64,000 bases of DNA from JAOAPG01 sp963791575 (GCA_963791575.1 CAWBSY010000002.1:248001-312000); one strand, 5' to 3'; shown: positions 1 to 8,829, counted from the first letter of the stretch. Notes: generated from the letters alone by a model not told the origin. Program-made: numbers and translations.

Positions 1-88
1 AGAAAGAGGAACGAGGTTCTTGTCGCGCAGCATCCTAAAGTCTTAGATTCTCGATGCTGGTTTTAGATTCTCAATGCTGCGGCGCAAT

Positions 89-949
89 TTATGTGGCGAC
101 AGCCTTTCGCAACGGACCGACCTTGGGCATATCAACCTTGGGCTGATCCGCGGCCGTGCGGAGGGTGAGCCAGTCGGTGCGAACGCGTTCCCACTCTTGA
201 ATCAGGATTCCGTAGGACTCGAAGAATTCACGAATGCGCAGTCGTTCCCATCCCACTACGTCTTCGAGAATCGGCGCCAGAACCGCCAGCGCATTGCTGC
301 TTAGGATAGTTCGCTTGGCCACCTGGGAGACGTGCTTGGCTTCGGAAACCGCGATGGTGAAACCTTCGCGAACGTTCACGTGCAGCATCACATGCACGTC
401 GGAGCTGCCGTCGCCCACGTAGACGATGTGATCGGGTCCAACTTTCCGCAGGGATTGCAATTGATCGAGGACGAATACCTTTCCATATCCGGCGGTCGCC
501 CGAGTGATCGCTTCGATCTCGCCGGAGTCTTTGTAGCGGAATTCGGTTCCGAAAATGTGATCGCGCGGAACGATGCCTTCCAGAGCCGAATGAATTACTT
601 CTACCGGCGCTGCTGAAAGAACATAGAAATCGAAGTGATATCCATCGAGTCCGGTCTCGAGAATTTCGTAGAGCTGCTGGATATTTTCTTTCAAGCGAAT
701 GCGCTTTCCTACCTCATAGAGATGTTCTTTGCGCACGCGAGTGTGAAATTCCGGATCATGCAGCAACAAATAGGCGAGCTCGGCACCCTGTTGCACAAGG
801 TTCAGCTTCGCCATGCCCTTCGCTTTTCGTTCGAACTCGGCCGTGGGTATGCCCACGAGTTCGCTCAACACGTATCCCGTGTCATTGAAAGTGAGCGTCT
901 GGTCGAAGTCGCTGGCGAAGATGTAGCGCTTTAACAGCTTATCGTTCAT
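89..949 (-). CDS. HAD-superfamily phosphatase, phosphoserine-phosphatase-like (subfamily IB)
   Basis: This is a cytoplasmic haloacid-dehalogenase-type phosphohydrolase of about 286 residues. The nucleophile motif DFDQT lies at residues 14-18, where the first Asp would form the phospho-aspartyl intermediate, and the C-terminal acidic motif reads VGDGSSD near residue 185, both typical of the SerB/MtnX-like branch. The substrate cannot be told from sequence. A C-terminal extension of about 60 residues rich in Arg, Trp and Glu follows the catalytic core. I place the start at the ATG at 949; a GTG at 970 is in frame but would only add seven residues, and neither has a strong Shine-Dalgarno. The gene stands alone, reading away from the next gene. 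Its first ~40 codons are duplicated as a frameshifted remnant at 8830-8959. Confidence 0.85.
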   Translation of the reverse strand: MNDKLLKRYIFASDFDQTLTFNDTGYVLSELVGIPTAEFERKAKGMAKLNLVQQGAELAYLLLHDPEFHTRVRKEHLYEVGKRIRLKENIQQLYEILETGLDGYHFDFYVLSAAPVEVIHSALEGIVPRDHIFGTEFRYKDSGEIEAITRATAGYGKVFVLDQLQSLRKVGPDHIVYVGDGSSDVHVMLHVNVREGFTIAVSEAKHVSQVAKRTILSSNALAVLAPILEDVVGWERLRIREFFESYGILIQEWERVRTDWLTLRTAADQPKVDMPKVGPLRKAVAT

Positions 950-1745
950 ATGATGATTAGATTCAATCACGAGGCAAAAGACAAATTAAAAACATTAATG
1001 AAGGGGATTACTAAGGGGTGCGGAACCAGCGAATTAACAGGGTTTTAACAAAATCGGTTGGGCGGTGTGATTGCAAAAGCGGCCGGAAAGTTCCAATCCG
1101 AGCGCTATTTTCACGTCATACTTTGAACGACACCAGAATTCGTCTAGGGATGCTTCAGGGATCTAGTACTCCGTCCAAAACTCTACTGCTTAGTACGAAG
1201 TCCGTTCGTAAACTGACCGTCCACTTTCAATCTTCAATCGTTTTCTGGTTTCTTGAGGATCGTAGCCTTGTTTTTCATATTCGATAGCTACGGCCTTTTT
1301 TGCGTTTTCAAAGGCTTGTTACGTGCAGGACAACGAAGGACGGCCTTTAATCTTGTCCCAATTGACATCAATAGTTATTTGCGTTGTTGGCCGTGTCATT
1401 GACGGAGCCAAGGATTGCCGAAGATGCTTTCGGGTAGTTGGGTCACTTTCGGTTTGATCGTCACTCGGGAACAATCCGTTCACTTCTTTGAAGCCGACTT
1501 GTCATTACCGATTCATCTGCCGGGTAGCCCAAATGTAGGAGCGGCATGGAGGCCAGGAACAGGCCAACCGGGTCGGGTCGGGTAAAACGCTACAGCGCTG
1601 CGGGTAGGCGAAGAGTGCAACGCCGCCGTTCAAACATTAAGAACTAAAATTTTTCTGGACGATTTGTAGAATTCCGGTTTCGCCGTTCGTCGTTATAGTG
1701 AAGGCGGGGCAACTAGCCCGGCTGAAGACCATTTTAGGAGACGAC
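950..1745. other. Intergenic region, no supported gene
   Basis: About 800 bases separate the HAD phosphatase from the DGPF protein. The part next to 950-1010 is AT-rich and probably holds the HAD promoter. A short tandem of GGGTC occurs near 1571. I see no ORF with a plausible ribosome binding site, no tRNA and no clear terminator. Confidence 0.5.
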
Positions 1746-2099
1746 ATGCCGCAATATCTGATTTCTGGTTACCTCCCCGACGACTTCGACCCCTCCACAA
1801 TGAGTGAGGCGACGGTGGAGGAGATTCACGCGCTCAATCGCGAAATGATCGCTGCTGGTGTCAGGAAGTTCGCCGGCGGCCTGGGCCCGGCCCACACACT
1901 GCGGGCGCAGCCCAATGGCGAACTGCTGCTCACTGACGGGCCGTACCTGGAGGCCAAGGAGCACGTGGGCGGTCTTTGGATACTGGAAACCGCAAATCTG
2001 GACGAGGCGCTGGCCTGGGCGCGCAAGGGCGCCAAAGCGTGCCGTTCAGCGATCGAGGTGCAAGAGATTTTCTTCATGCCGGCCCCTGAAAAGGACTGA
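1746..2099 (+). CDS. DGPF (YCII-related) domain protein
   Basis: A 117-residue protein of the YCII/DGPF family. The signature TDGPYLEAKE at residues 63-72, followed by VGGLWIL, is the DGPF motif. Members are small dimeric alpha-beta proteins; the biochemical role is not established. I chose the ATG at 1746 because AGGAG lies seven bases upstream; a GTG-type extension to 1698 would add 16 residues unlike the family. Context is informative: DGPF proteins are recurrently encoded beside ECF42 sigma factors, and such a sigma factor lies at 3971 on the same strand. Here two paralogous secreted proteins sit between them, so the four genes may be one regulatory unit. Confidence 0.88.
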   Translation: MPQYLISGYLPDDFDPSTMSEATVEEIHALNREMIAAGVRKFAGGLGPAHTLRAQPNGELLLTDGPYLEAKEHVGGLWILETANLDEALAWARKGAKACRSAIEVQEIFFMPAPEKD

Positions 2100-2259
2100 G
2101 CGGTTCGGCAACAGCGAACTGGTGCTGCGCCGTAGCGTCCTCCAGACTCACTGGCGACAGACTTAAACAAACGAAGAAATACAAGTGAGCGGCGGCGACA
2201 GGCCACTGCACGCTGAAGGACGGCCTTGCGTGAAAAGACTGATTCTCAGGAGAGAAATT

Positions 2260-3006
2260 ATGCGTGAAAACAAGTTTGGCGCAATCGCAATCAAGAGCTT
2301 CGCACTACTTATTGTGCTCGTTTTGGCGTACCAAGCAATGGCACAGGATGCCGCGATACCTTATCCGAAGATGGCGCCGATCGACGAATACCTGATGGAA
2401 AAAACCGCCGAGATTCAATTGGCACGAAGTGCCGCTCCCGATTCCATATCCCGCGACGCGACGGTCCTGGTTCTGGGACGGCAGGGCTATGAGACAGCGG
2501 TCCAAGGAAAAAACGGTTTCGTCTGCCTGGTGGGACGGGGGTGGGGAGCGGCATTCGACTGGGACGAATTCTGGAACCCGAAGGTGAAGGCTGCCGATTG
2601 TCTGAACCCCCAAGCTGCACGTTCGATATTGCCCATCTTTTATCTGCGCGCCAGGATGATGATGGCCGGTCGTTCCAAGGCGGAGATCGTGTCGGCAGTC
2701 AAAGCGGCGTTCGAGAACAAACAACTGCCGGACCTCGAAAGCGGCGCGATGGATTACATGATGTCGAAATCGTCCTATCTAACCGACCAAGGGGCCCACA
2801 ACATGCCTCATGTAATGTTCTACACTCTCGTCAAGGACGGTAAAGATTGGGGTTCTGGCGCAGCGGGCTCGCCGGTTATGTCCAGTCCCTATTGGTTCTT
2901 CTCTCCGCAGGAACCACCCCAAATGAAAGGGCTGCCACCGATTCTTGTGTTCTTAGTCGCGGTCACAAATTGGTCCGACGGAACGCCTGCGGGCCAGCAT
3001 CAGTGA
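2260..3006 (+). CDS. Secreted protein of unknown function, tandem paralogue 1
   Basis: A 248-residue protein starting with a classic signal peptide: basic N-terminus, hydrophobic stretch, and AMA cleavage site at residues 26-28. The start at 2260 is supported by AGGAGAG a few bases upstream. The mature part carries ISRDA and GKNGFVC segments and ends in a region with NWSDGT. The next gene, 3202-3930, is a clear paralogue: signal peptide, cleavage site, YPKMAP, ISRDA, GKNGFVC, a YMM segment and the WSDGT end are in the same order. I do not recognise a named family. Position between a DGPF protein and an ECF42 sigma factor suggests it is a target of that sigma factor; this is inference. Confidence 0.8.
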   Translation: MRENKFGAIAIKSFALLIVLVLAYQAMAQDAAIPYPKMAPIDEYLMEKTAEIQLARSAAPDSISRDATVLVLGRQGYETAVQGKNGFVCLVGRGWGAAFDWDEFWNPKVKAADCLNPQAARSILPIFYLRARMMMAGRSKAEIVSAVKAAFENKQLPDLESGAMDYMMSKSSYLTDQGAHNMPHVMFYTLVKDGKDWGSGAAGSPVMSSPYWFFSPQEPPQMKGLPPILVFLVAVTNWSDGTPAGQHQ

Positions 3007-3201
3007 ATAATACGGGCGCGGTTTGGCGGCGAGAGCGGCCTTGCGCGTCAGCAGACTTTCTGCAGGTCTGAGAATTTTCGGAAGATTCTCTAACAACGAC
3101 ACAGCGGAAGTGAACGCACGGCATGGACACAGCACGTGTGCTGGGCGTTTGCGGCCGCGCGTCTGTTGCGGGGCTGCTGACAGTTCTCACGAGGAAGAGC
3201 A

Positions 3202-3930
3202 ATGCGGAAAATGAAGGTTTACACAAGCGCAATCAAAAACCTCGCGCTGCTTGTTGTACTCGGTATGGTGTATCAGGCGATGGCGCAGGATGCCGCGACG
3301 ACGTATCCGAAGATGGCTCCGGTCGACCAATACTTGATGGCGGACCGGGAAGCCGAAATAGCGCTGGCTCGAAGTGCAGCGCCGGAGTCCATTTCACGTG
3401 ATGCAGAAGTAATGGTTCTCGAACGTCATGGTTTCGCAACAGCAGTCAAAGGCAAAAACGGTTTCGTGTGCATTGTGGGGCGTTCGTGGACTTCGGCAGC
3501 GGACGCTGACTTTTTGGATTGGAAGGTGCGGGTCCCGATGTGTGTCAACGCTGCGGCCGCGCGGTCCTATCTTTTACGCATCACCAAAATTACCGATTTG
3601 GCCTTGGCGGGACGCACGCTGGCTCAGTTGAACGCGGCCATGGCTGCCGCCGTCGAGAAGAAAGAATTGCCGCCAATGGAGCCACGGGCAATGTGCTACA
3701 TGATGGGGAAGCAAGGATACGGTGGCGACAGCGCGCCACATTGGCCTTCCCACCTCATGTTCTTCTATTCCGACACCGATCCTGCGGTATGGGGAGCAAA
3801 TCTGCCGGGTTCTCCAGTCCTCGGAATTGCCGACCCGTCGGAGCACCTGACTCAGTTCGTCATTCCCACGCAACACTGGTCAGATGGAACGGAATATATT
3901 CCTTCATCGCCGACTCACGTGCATCAGTAA
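3202..3930 (+). CDS. Secreted protein of unknown function, tandem paralogue 2
   Basis: A 242-residue paralogue of the preceding gene, with an equally spaced signal peptide (AMA at 26-28) and conserved YPKMAP, ISRDA, GKNGFVCIVGR and HWSDGT segments. AGGAAGAG precedes the ATG at 3202. The C-terminus has a His-containing tail, HVHQ. The sharing of segment order along the whole length indicates a tandem duplication followed by divergence. It lies 40 bases upstream of the sigma-factor gene and is probably cotranscribed with it. No enzyme motif is visible; an exported effector or envelope protein is possible, but function is unknown. Confidence 0.8.
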   Translation: MRKMKVYTSAIKNLALLVVLGMVYQAMAQDAATTYPKMAPVDQYLMADREAEIALARSAAPESISRDAEVMVLERHGFATAVKGKNGFVCIVGRSWTSAADADFLDWKVRVPMCVNAAAARSYLLRITKITDLALAGRTLAQLNAAMAAAVEKKELPPMEPRAMCYMMGKQGYGGDSAPHWPSHLMFFYSDTDPAVWGANLPGSPVLGIADPSEHLTQFVIPTQHWSDGTEYIPSSPTHVHQ

Positions 3931-3970
3931 CCTGTTTGCCTGACTACCATTAAGATGGAGTCAGGCGAAC

Positions 3971-5251
3971 ATGAGCGATGTCCCCAAGTCGATCGAGGCG
4001 GTGTGGAAGATCGAGTCTACGCGGCTCATAGCTGCCATTGCCCGCGTCACACACGATATTGGCATTGCAGAGGAACTAGCCCAGGACGCGCTCGTTGCTG
4101 CCCTTGAGCGGTGGCCCGAAGAAGGTATCCCCGAAAATCCCGCCGCGTGGCTGATGACCGCGGCGAAGCGGCGTGCCATCGATAGTCTGCGCCGTGGGCA
4201 GATGCTTGTACAAAAGCACGAAGAAGTTGCTCGGGAGCTTCAAGTACAACAGCAGCGGCTCGGTGAGGCGATGGATCAGGCTCTGGATCAGGTGATCGAC
4301 GATGACGTGTTGCGGCTTATCTTTACCGCGTGCCATCCGGTGCTTGCGGTGGAAGGACGCGTCGCGCTTACCTTGCGTTTGATTGGCGGCCTCACTACGG
4401 CGGAGATCGCCCGCGCCTTTCTTGTGCCTGAGAAAACGATGGGACAGCGGATCTTTCGCGCCAAGAAGACTCTCTCGGAAGCTCATGTGCCCTTTGAGAC
4501 GCCGCGCGGGGACGAGTTGCGCCGCAGGATGAAGTCAGTACTTTCCGTCGTCTACCTGATCTTTAATGAGGGGTATACCGCGACCTCAGGAGAGGAGTGG
4601 ATGCGGGCTGCACTCTGCGACGAGGCGCTGCGGCTCGGACGCATGCTGGTGCAACTTCTTCCCGGCGAGTCTGAAGTCCACGCACTTCTGGCTCTGATGG
4701 AACTCAATGCGTCGCGCACTGCGGCTCGCCTGGGAAGCAACGGTGAGGCGGTCTTGCTGCCGGATCAGGATCGCTCTCTGTGGGACGACGCGCAGATTCA
4801 GCGAGGAATGACCTCGCTCGAATACGCGCAAAGGCTAGGCGGTGAAGCTGAATATTATGCTTTGCAGGCAGCGATTGTTGCCTGTCACATGCGAGCTCGC
4901 ACAGCCGAAGAGACTGACTGGGAACGGATCGTTCTTCTCTACGACGCTCTGATGCAAACCACGCCATCTCCCATCGTGGCACTGAATCGAGCAGTCGCAG
5001 TGGGTATGGCGCAGGGCCCGGCCGCTGGGCTTGATGCACTCGATGCCATAGCCACGCCCGCTGCTGACTCTGCGCTGGCTGGCTATCATCTGCTTCACAG
5101 TGTTCGCGGAGACCTGCTGATGAAGCTGGGCAGGTTCAGCGAGGCTCGAGAGGAGATTCAACGCGCAATCGCAATGACGAAAAATCTGCGGGAACAGGAA
5201 TTGCTGACGGAAAGACTGAAGCAGATGGAGAAAGCCGTCCCGTCAATTTAG
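3971..5251 (+). CDS. ECF42-type RNA polymerase sigma factor with C-terminal TPR-like extension
   Basis: A 426-residue sigma-70 family protein, roughly twice the size of a classical ECF factor. Residues ~10-75 resemble sigma region 2 and ~105-165 sigma region 4, with the segment LRLIFTACHPVL at 114-125 characteristic of the ECF42 group. Residues ~180-426 form a helical extension with TPR-like repeats, also typical of ECF42; in that group the extension, rather than an anti-sigma factor, is thought to control activity. No anti-sigma gene is visible nearby, which fits. ECF42 loci usually carry DGPF proteins, matched by the gene at 1746. ATG at 3971 is preceded by GGAGTCAGG. Confidence 0.93.
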   Translation: MSDVPKSIEAVWKIESTRLIAAIARVTHDIGIAEELAQDALVAALERWPEEGIPENPAAWLMTAAKRRAIDSLRRGQMLVQKHEEVARELQVQQQRLGEAMDQALDQVIDDDVLRLIFTACHPVLAVEGRVALTLRLIGGLTTAEIARAFLVPEKTMGQRIFRAKKTLSEAHVPFETPRGDELRRRMKSVLSVVYLIFNEGYTATSGEEWMRAALCDEALRLGRMLVQLLPGESEVHALLALMELNASRTAARLGSNGEAVLLPDQDRSLWDDAQIQRGMTSLEYAQRLGGEAEYYALQAAIVACHMRARTAEETDWERIVLLYDALMQTTPSPIVALNRAVAVGMAQGPAAGLDALDAIATPAADSALAGYHLLHSVRGDLLMKLGRFSEAREEIQRAIAMTKNLREQELLTERLKQMEKAVPSI

Positions 5252-5319
5252 GTGCGGTTCAGTCCTGTGAAACGCCCTTGTTGTGAGTAATCTCCCGGAT
5301 TATCAGTTACTCGGAAATT

Positions 5320-5475
5320 GTCCCCCCTGCCTTTATTAATTCCTCCGGACCCTTGAAAATGGTTGGTTAGCCATAAAGGCTTCGCTTCTCGACACAGGCA
5401 CCACAAAATTCATTCGAAGTTAATCAACAAAGCGAAATAGGAAATAGGAGCCCATCATGGCAGCTATCGGAGAAC
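5320..5475 (+). repeat. Diverged copy of the upstream region and first codons of the 11384 gene
   Basis: From about 5320 to 5475 the sequence runs parallel to 11268-11405. Shared blocks include CCTTTA-TAATTCC, TTGAAAATGG, TGGTTA, AAATTCATTC/GAATTCATTC and the start context ATAGGAGCCCATCATGGCAG. The copy therefore carries the promoter, ribosome binding site and first codons of the small gene at 11384, and it breaks off just after the codons for MAAIGE. This looks like a segmental duplication followed by loss of the rest of the gene. Confidence 0.75.
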
Positions 5476-5525
5476 ATCGAAATACCCGCCCAAGCAAAAC
5501 TTGGACGGGTATTGGAATTGCATAA
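5457..5525 (+). pseudogene. Truncated 5' copy of the small gene at 11384, ended by a REP hairpin
   Basis: The ATG at 5457 has the same ribosome binding site and start context as the 62-residue gene at 11384. Only about six codons match; the frame then runs into a palindromic REP element (5481-5513) and stops at 5525, giving a 22-codon ORF. It is best read as a decayed paralogue cut off at the REP junction. Whether the 22-residue peptide is made is unknown. Confidence 0.65.
5481..5513. repeat. REP-like hairpin A
   Basis: An imperfect palindrome: arm AATACCCGCCCAAG, loop CAAAA, arm CTTGGACGGGTATT, with a single mismatched pair. It shares the two-stem layout and the CCGCCCAAG core of the REP copies flanking the transposase at 25744, but the outer stem is changed on both sides (A and T replacing C and G), so pairing is kept. 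Confidence 0.75.
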
Positions 5526-5545
5526 ACAGTCGCCTGCCGAACGCT

Positions 5546-6109
5546 TTATTGACGTTCGCAAGTTACCTGATTATTCCAGTCCACGAACGCACCCTGGGGA
5601 TTTTCTCGCCAGGCCCAGACATGCAGCTCGAAGAAATCCGCGAGGTTGAAACGGTTTGGCGCGGCAACGAACTGGAAGTCCTGTCCATCGAGCGCCGGTG
5701 GATTATTGTTGTTGTTCTTCAACCACGTGGCAGCATCCACGATGTACTCGACGCCGACTAACCTGCGTTTATTTCCTACCGGCTCGTAGATCAGCGCTTC
5801 GGGATGCGCGACATCAATCTGGCCGTCGCCTACCAGAGCGCCATTCACGTAGTGAATTCCCATGGCGCCATGGTCGGGTCCACTGACGCAACCAAACGCA
5901 GGTCCGTATCCGGCTGGGCCAGCATTGTTTACGTCGACGAATTGCTGTGTCGCTTGTCGAACCTCTCGAACGAGTTCGGCGGGCGCTTGATGGCTCGCGT
6001 GCTCCGCATCTTGTGCGAAAAGTGGCGTGACTGTAATGATGCAGCTCATCAGCGCCAAAGTAAGAGTGTTAAGGGCCCGCTTGTAAGTAGAGTTTGTGAT
6101 TCGTGTCAT
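5546..6109 (-). CDS. Secreted protein of unknown function
   Basis: A 187-residue protein with an N-terminal signal peptide (hydrophobic stretch ending in PLFAQ near residue 32). The mature part contains YGPAFGCVSGPDHGAMG and GIHYVNG segments, a run of five Asn, and ends in a Trp-rich region, LHVWAWRENPQGAF. I recognise this as a conserved secreted type seen in varied bacteria but know no function. It is probably transcribed with or near the OsmC gene at 6749-6177, 67 bases upstream on the same strand. GGAG-type ribosome binding is visible before the ATG at 6109. Confidence 0.8.
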   Translation of the reverse strand: MTRITNSTYKRALNTLTLALMSCIITVTPLFAQDAEHASHQAPAELVREVRQATQQFVDVNNAGPAGYGPAFGCVSGPDHGAMGIHYVNGALVGDGQIDVAHPEALIYEPVGNKRRLVGVEYIVDAATWLKNNNNNPPALDGQDFQFVAAPNRFNLADFFELHVWAWRENPQGAFVDWNNQVTCERQ

Positions 6110-6176
6110 AGTTATCTCCTTTTAGAGTTGTTGCTTGATTTATTCCGTTTGCTATAAATGCGGGCCCTTCCGCTCG

Positions 6177-6749
6177 TTACAGTCGTTCCGCTCTCACTGA
6201 GACAGGCACTCCATTGGTCAGCGAATCGAATACTGGGGAGTGTCTCGTTCCGAGCTCAACAATCTCCTGCAATTGCTCGTCTGGTACGTTGGCTTTGATT
6301 TTGAAATTGACTCGAATGCCCTGGTATCCCTGGCGAACGTTCTTGTCGAGTTCCAGAAATCCGTGTAGATCGATATCGCCTTCAAACGAAGACTCGACTT
6401 CCTGCAGATGAATTCCACGCGCTGCCGCGTGATAGACCATGGACGTGGTCAAACAAGCCGCTAAGGCATGAAGCAGATATTCGACCGGATTAACGGCTTC
6501 ATCTTTTCCAAGCAGGACTGGCGGCTCATCTGATTTCAGGACAAACGGCTTGGCCCTCGATTGCTCCTGACCAGCTCCGTAGTATGTGTCGACTGTCGAG
6601 CGATTTTGACTCCCGCCGGTCCATTCGTTTTCAATGCGAAATTTGAATTTTGCAATCGCGGGCGTTGTCTTGATGGCATCGATGGTTGTAAAGAGATCGT
6701 CAACGTTGACCCCATTGATAATCTCTCGAAGTTTCTGAGCAGTTGCCAT
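6177..6749 (-). CDS. OsmC-family protein
   Basis: A 190-residue member of the OsmC/Ohr thiol-peroxidase superfamily. The first peroxidatic cysteine is seen in HALAACLTTSM (Cys99). At the position where Ohr/OsmC enzymes carry the second cysteine the sequence reads RHSPVFDSLTNG, i.e. Ser171 instead of Cys, so if the protein is a peroxidase it would lack the usual resolving pair; several YhfA-like relatives also have SPV here. An N-terminal helical extension of about 35 residues precedes the domain. It is divergent from the GlxA-type regulator gene at 6911, with about 160 bases between the two starts, so the regulator may act on it. Confidence 0.9.
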   Translation of the reverse strand: MATAQKLREIINGVNVDDLFTTIDAIKTTPAIAKFKFRIENEWTGGSQNRSTVDTYYGAGQEQSRAKPFVLKSDEPPVLLGKDEAVNPVEYLLHALAACLTTSMVYHAAARGIHLQEVESSFEGDIDLHGFLELDKNVRQGYQGIRVNFKIKANVPDEQLQEIVELGTRHSPVFDSLTNGVPVSVRAERL

Positions 6750-6910
6750 GTTTTGTCCTCACTTTTTCTCTGATTTATCGAGCAACTTTTTCAAACAATC
6801 GCATTCGATGACTCAAAGTAGTCGCAAAATCCGCTTGCAACAAGATGGCATATATGCCATTGTAGATGGGCTATTACGCCAAGCGCGTTTTGGCGATTTG
6901 AGGTGCGGCG

Positions 6911-7885
6911 ATGAAAGAGATCACAGTCCTTCTTCTCGACCAGATGTTTTCCTCAACGGCTATCGGACCAATGGAGGTTTTCCGCCATGCCGGTTCGTTG
7001 TGGAACGTTCTCACGGGCATGCAGCTCGCTCCTCGCTTCCACGTGACCACTGCATCGGCCGATGGACGGCCGGTTTGCTGCGATGGGGAGATTCAGATTC
7101 AGCCGAACGTTGCGCTGAAAGATGTGGGCAAAACCGATCTCATTTTTGTTCCGACTACCGGACTCAGCGTGGATGATGTAGTTGAGCGCAACGCGACGAT
7201 CGTGCCCTGGCTGAAACGCCGCAGCACTCGCGGAGTATCGATCGCGAGCGTGTGCTCCGGAGTAGGTTTGGTTGCAGCCGCTGGCTTACTTGACGGCAAA
7301 CGCGCCACCACGCACTGGGGATTAGCGGAGCGATTTCGCGAAAAATATCCCCTCGTGAAATGGATGCCGGAACTGATGGTGACTGAAGATGGAGGCTTCT
7401 ATTGCGGTGGCGGAGTCAATGCCTCGCTCGACCTCAGCATATATCTGGTTGAGAGATTCTGCGGCCACGAGATTGCCATGCAAACCGCCAAAGCGCTGCT
7501 TATCGAGACACCCCGCGCCTGGCAATCCGGTTTCGCCATAGTTCCTCTAAAAACTGACCACACCGACGACAGCATCGGCAGCGCACAGGAGTGGATGCAC
7601 AAGAATTTCGCTAAGACGTTTTCTCTTGAAGATCCAGCGCGGCGCGTGGGCATGAGTGTTCGCAATTTTGTCCGCCGCTTCAAACAGGCAACCGGAGACA
7701 GTCCGTTGATCTACTTGCAGAAATTGAGGGTGGCTGCGGCCAAGCGCATGTTGGAGAGCAATCATCGCTCGATGCAGGAGATCAGTGATGCCGTGGGTTA
7801 TCAGGATGCAGCCTTTTTCCGCTCGCTTTTTCAACGGCACACGGGAGTTTCGCCGAGCGCGTATCGGGAGAGATTTGGAATGTAA
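6911..7885 (+). CDS. GlxA-family transcriptional regulator (DJ-1/PfpI-like domain plus AraC HTH)
   Basis: A 324-residue cytoplasmic regulator. Residues ~1-190 form a DJ-1/PfpI-like domain with the nucleophile-elbow cysteine in ASVCSGVGL (Cys115); residues ~215-320 are an AraC-type double helix-turn-helix, ending SPSAYRERFGM. Regulators of this layout sense small molecules or redox state, but the ligand is not deducible. It lies between two OsmC genes, one divergent (6177-6749) and one downstream (7981-8502), and is the obvious candidate to control both. Start at 6911 follows AGGTGCGGCG. Confidence 0.92.
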   Translation: MKEITVLLLDQMFSSTAIGPMEVFRHAGSLWNVLTGMQLAPRFHVTTASADGRPVCCDGEIQIQPNVALKDVGKTDLIFVPTTGLSVDDVVERNATIVPWLKRRSTRGVSIASVCSGVGLVAAAGLLDGKRATTHWGLAERFREKYPLVKWMPELMVTEDGGFYCGGGVNASLDLSIYLVERFCGHEIAMQTAKALLIETPRAWQSGFAIVPLKTDHTDDSIGSAQEWMHKNFAKTFSLEDPARRVGMSVRNFVRRFKQATGDSPLIYLQKLRVAAAKRMLESNHRSMQEISDAVGYQDAAFFRSLFQRHTGVSPSAYRERFGM

Positions 7886-7980
7886 GGGAATTCTCTCCCA
7901 ATGAACATGCTTACAAATCGAAACAGCTCGCAAAGAAAATGTGCAGCACTCACATTGAAAATATAAATTTCGGAGGTGTT

Positions 7981-8502
7981 ATGAATAAAGAGATTATGGA
8001 TATCAGATCGCTTCAGAAGCCATTAAAAGAACAATACCGGCGCGAGCCGGGAAGCTCGCGCATCACTTTAACCGCAAAGGGAGGCGAGACGACCACGCCG
8101 TTGTCTTGTTCCGTAGATATTGGCCGTGCTATCTATCAGGCAGAGGCCCACAAAGGAGTTGGTGGAACAGGCACGGCAGCTTGCTCAGGCGATCTTCTGC
8201 TGGGAGCACTGGCAGCGTGTGCGCAGCTTACCTGTCAATTGGTTGCGACAGCGATGGGAATTCCAACTCAGCATATCGGTGTCACTGTCGATGGAGATAT
8301 GGATTTATCGGGAACGCTGGGAATTTCGAAAGATGTGGCAGTGGGTTTTGAAGCGATCCGCGTGCAATTCAAACTCGATGCGCCACAGGCAACTCCCGAG
8401 CAATTACGGGCGTTGCAGGAGAAAACAGAGCAATATTGCGTGGTTCTGCAAACTATGTTGCACCCGCCAAAGATTGAAAGCCGCTGGAGCACGTCGGATT
8501 GA
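7981..8502 (+). CDS. OsmC-family protein
   Basis: A 173-residue OsmC-superfamily protein with cysteines in GALAACAQLTC (Cys80, Cys85) and EQYCVV (Cys153), so unlike its neighbour at 6177 it retains a cysteine in the second catalytic region. Such proteins reduce organic hydroperoxides or bind lipidic thiol-reactive compounds; the exact substrate is unknown. A strong GGAGGTG precedes ATG 7981, which decides the start over an upstream in-frame codon at 7939. It lies 95 bases downstream of the GlxA-type regulator and may be cotranscribed with it. Confidence 0.9.
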   Translation: MNKEIMDIRSLQKPLKEQYRREPGSSRITLTAKGGETTTPLSCSVDIGRAIYQAEAHKGVGGTGTAACSGDLLLGALAACAQLTCQLVATAMGIPTQHIGVTVDGDMDLSGTLGISKDVAVGFEAIRVQFKLDAPQATPEQLRALQEKTEQYCVVLQTMLHPPKIESRWSTSD

Positions 8503-8629
8503 TTATTGTTGATTCATTGTCATGCCGAGCGAAGGCGTTACCTCTGTAATGATGTGCATACAGTATGTACTGTATCGAACACGCTCGGAAAGTGTGAGAT
8601 CGTGAATCTGCTTTTCTGGCCAACGGCGC

Positions 8630-8827
8630 ATGTCAGATCACGAGTTCGTCAATTTACAGACAAGACTTGAGGAAACTCTGCTGAAGCTTCGGAACACCCA
8701 CGATCCGAATCTTAGGCCGCCACTTCTTCGCGAAATGCGCCGATTGCTTGCGGATGCCGACCGCGTTGCCCACTCAGTCGAAGCTAACGTTACCTGGGAT
8801 TCCACAAAGACAATATCCACGGAATGA
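8630..8827 (+). CDS. Small hypothetical protein
   Basis: A 65-residue, charged, mostly helical protein (LRPPLLREMRRLLADADRVA in the middle). It contains no recognisable motif. Support is moderate: a plausible composition and an ATG start, but no strong ribosome binding site, and it ends three bases before a decayed HAD fragment on the other strand. Similar small helical proteins are common in acidobacterial genomes (general impression, not checked). Confidence 0.5.
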   Translation: MSDHEFVNLQTRLEETLLKLRNTHDPNLRPPLLREMRRLLADADRVAHSVEANVTWDSTKTISTE

Positions 8828-8829
8828 TT

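Noticed and set aside
1018..1287. 89-codon ORF in the gap after the HAD gene
   Set aside because: No ribosome binding site, no domain, poor codon pattern.
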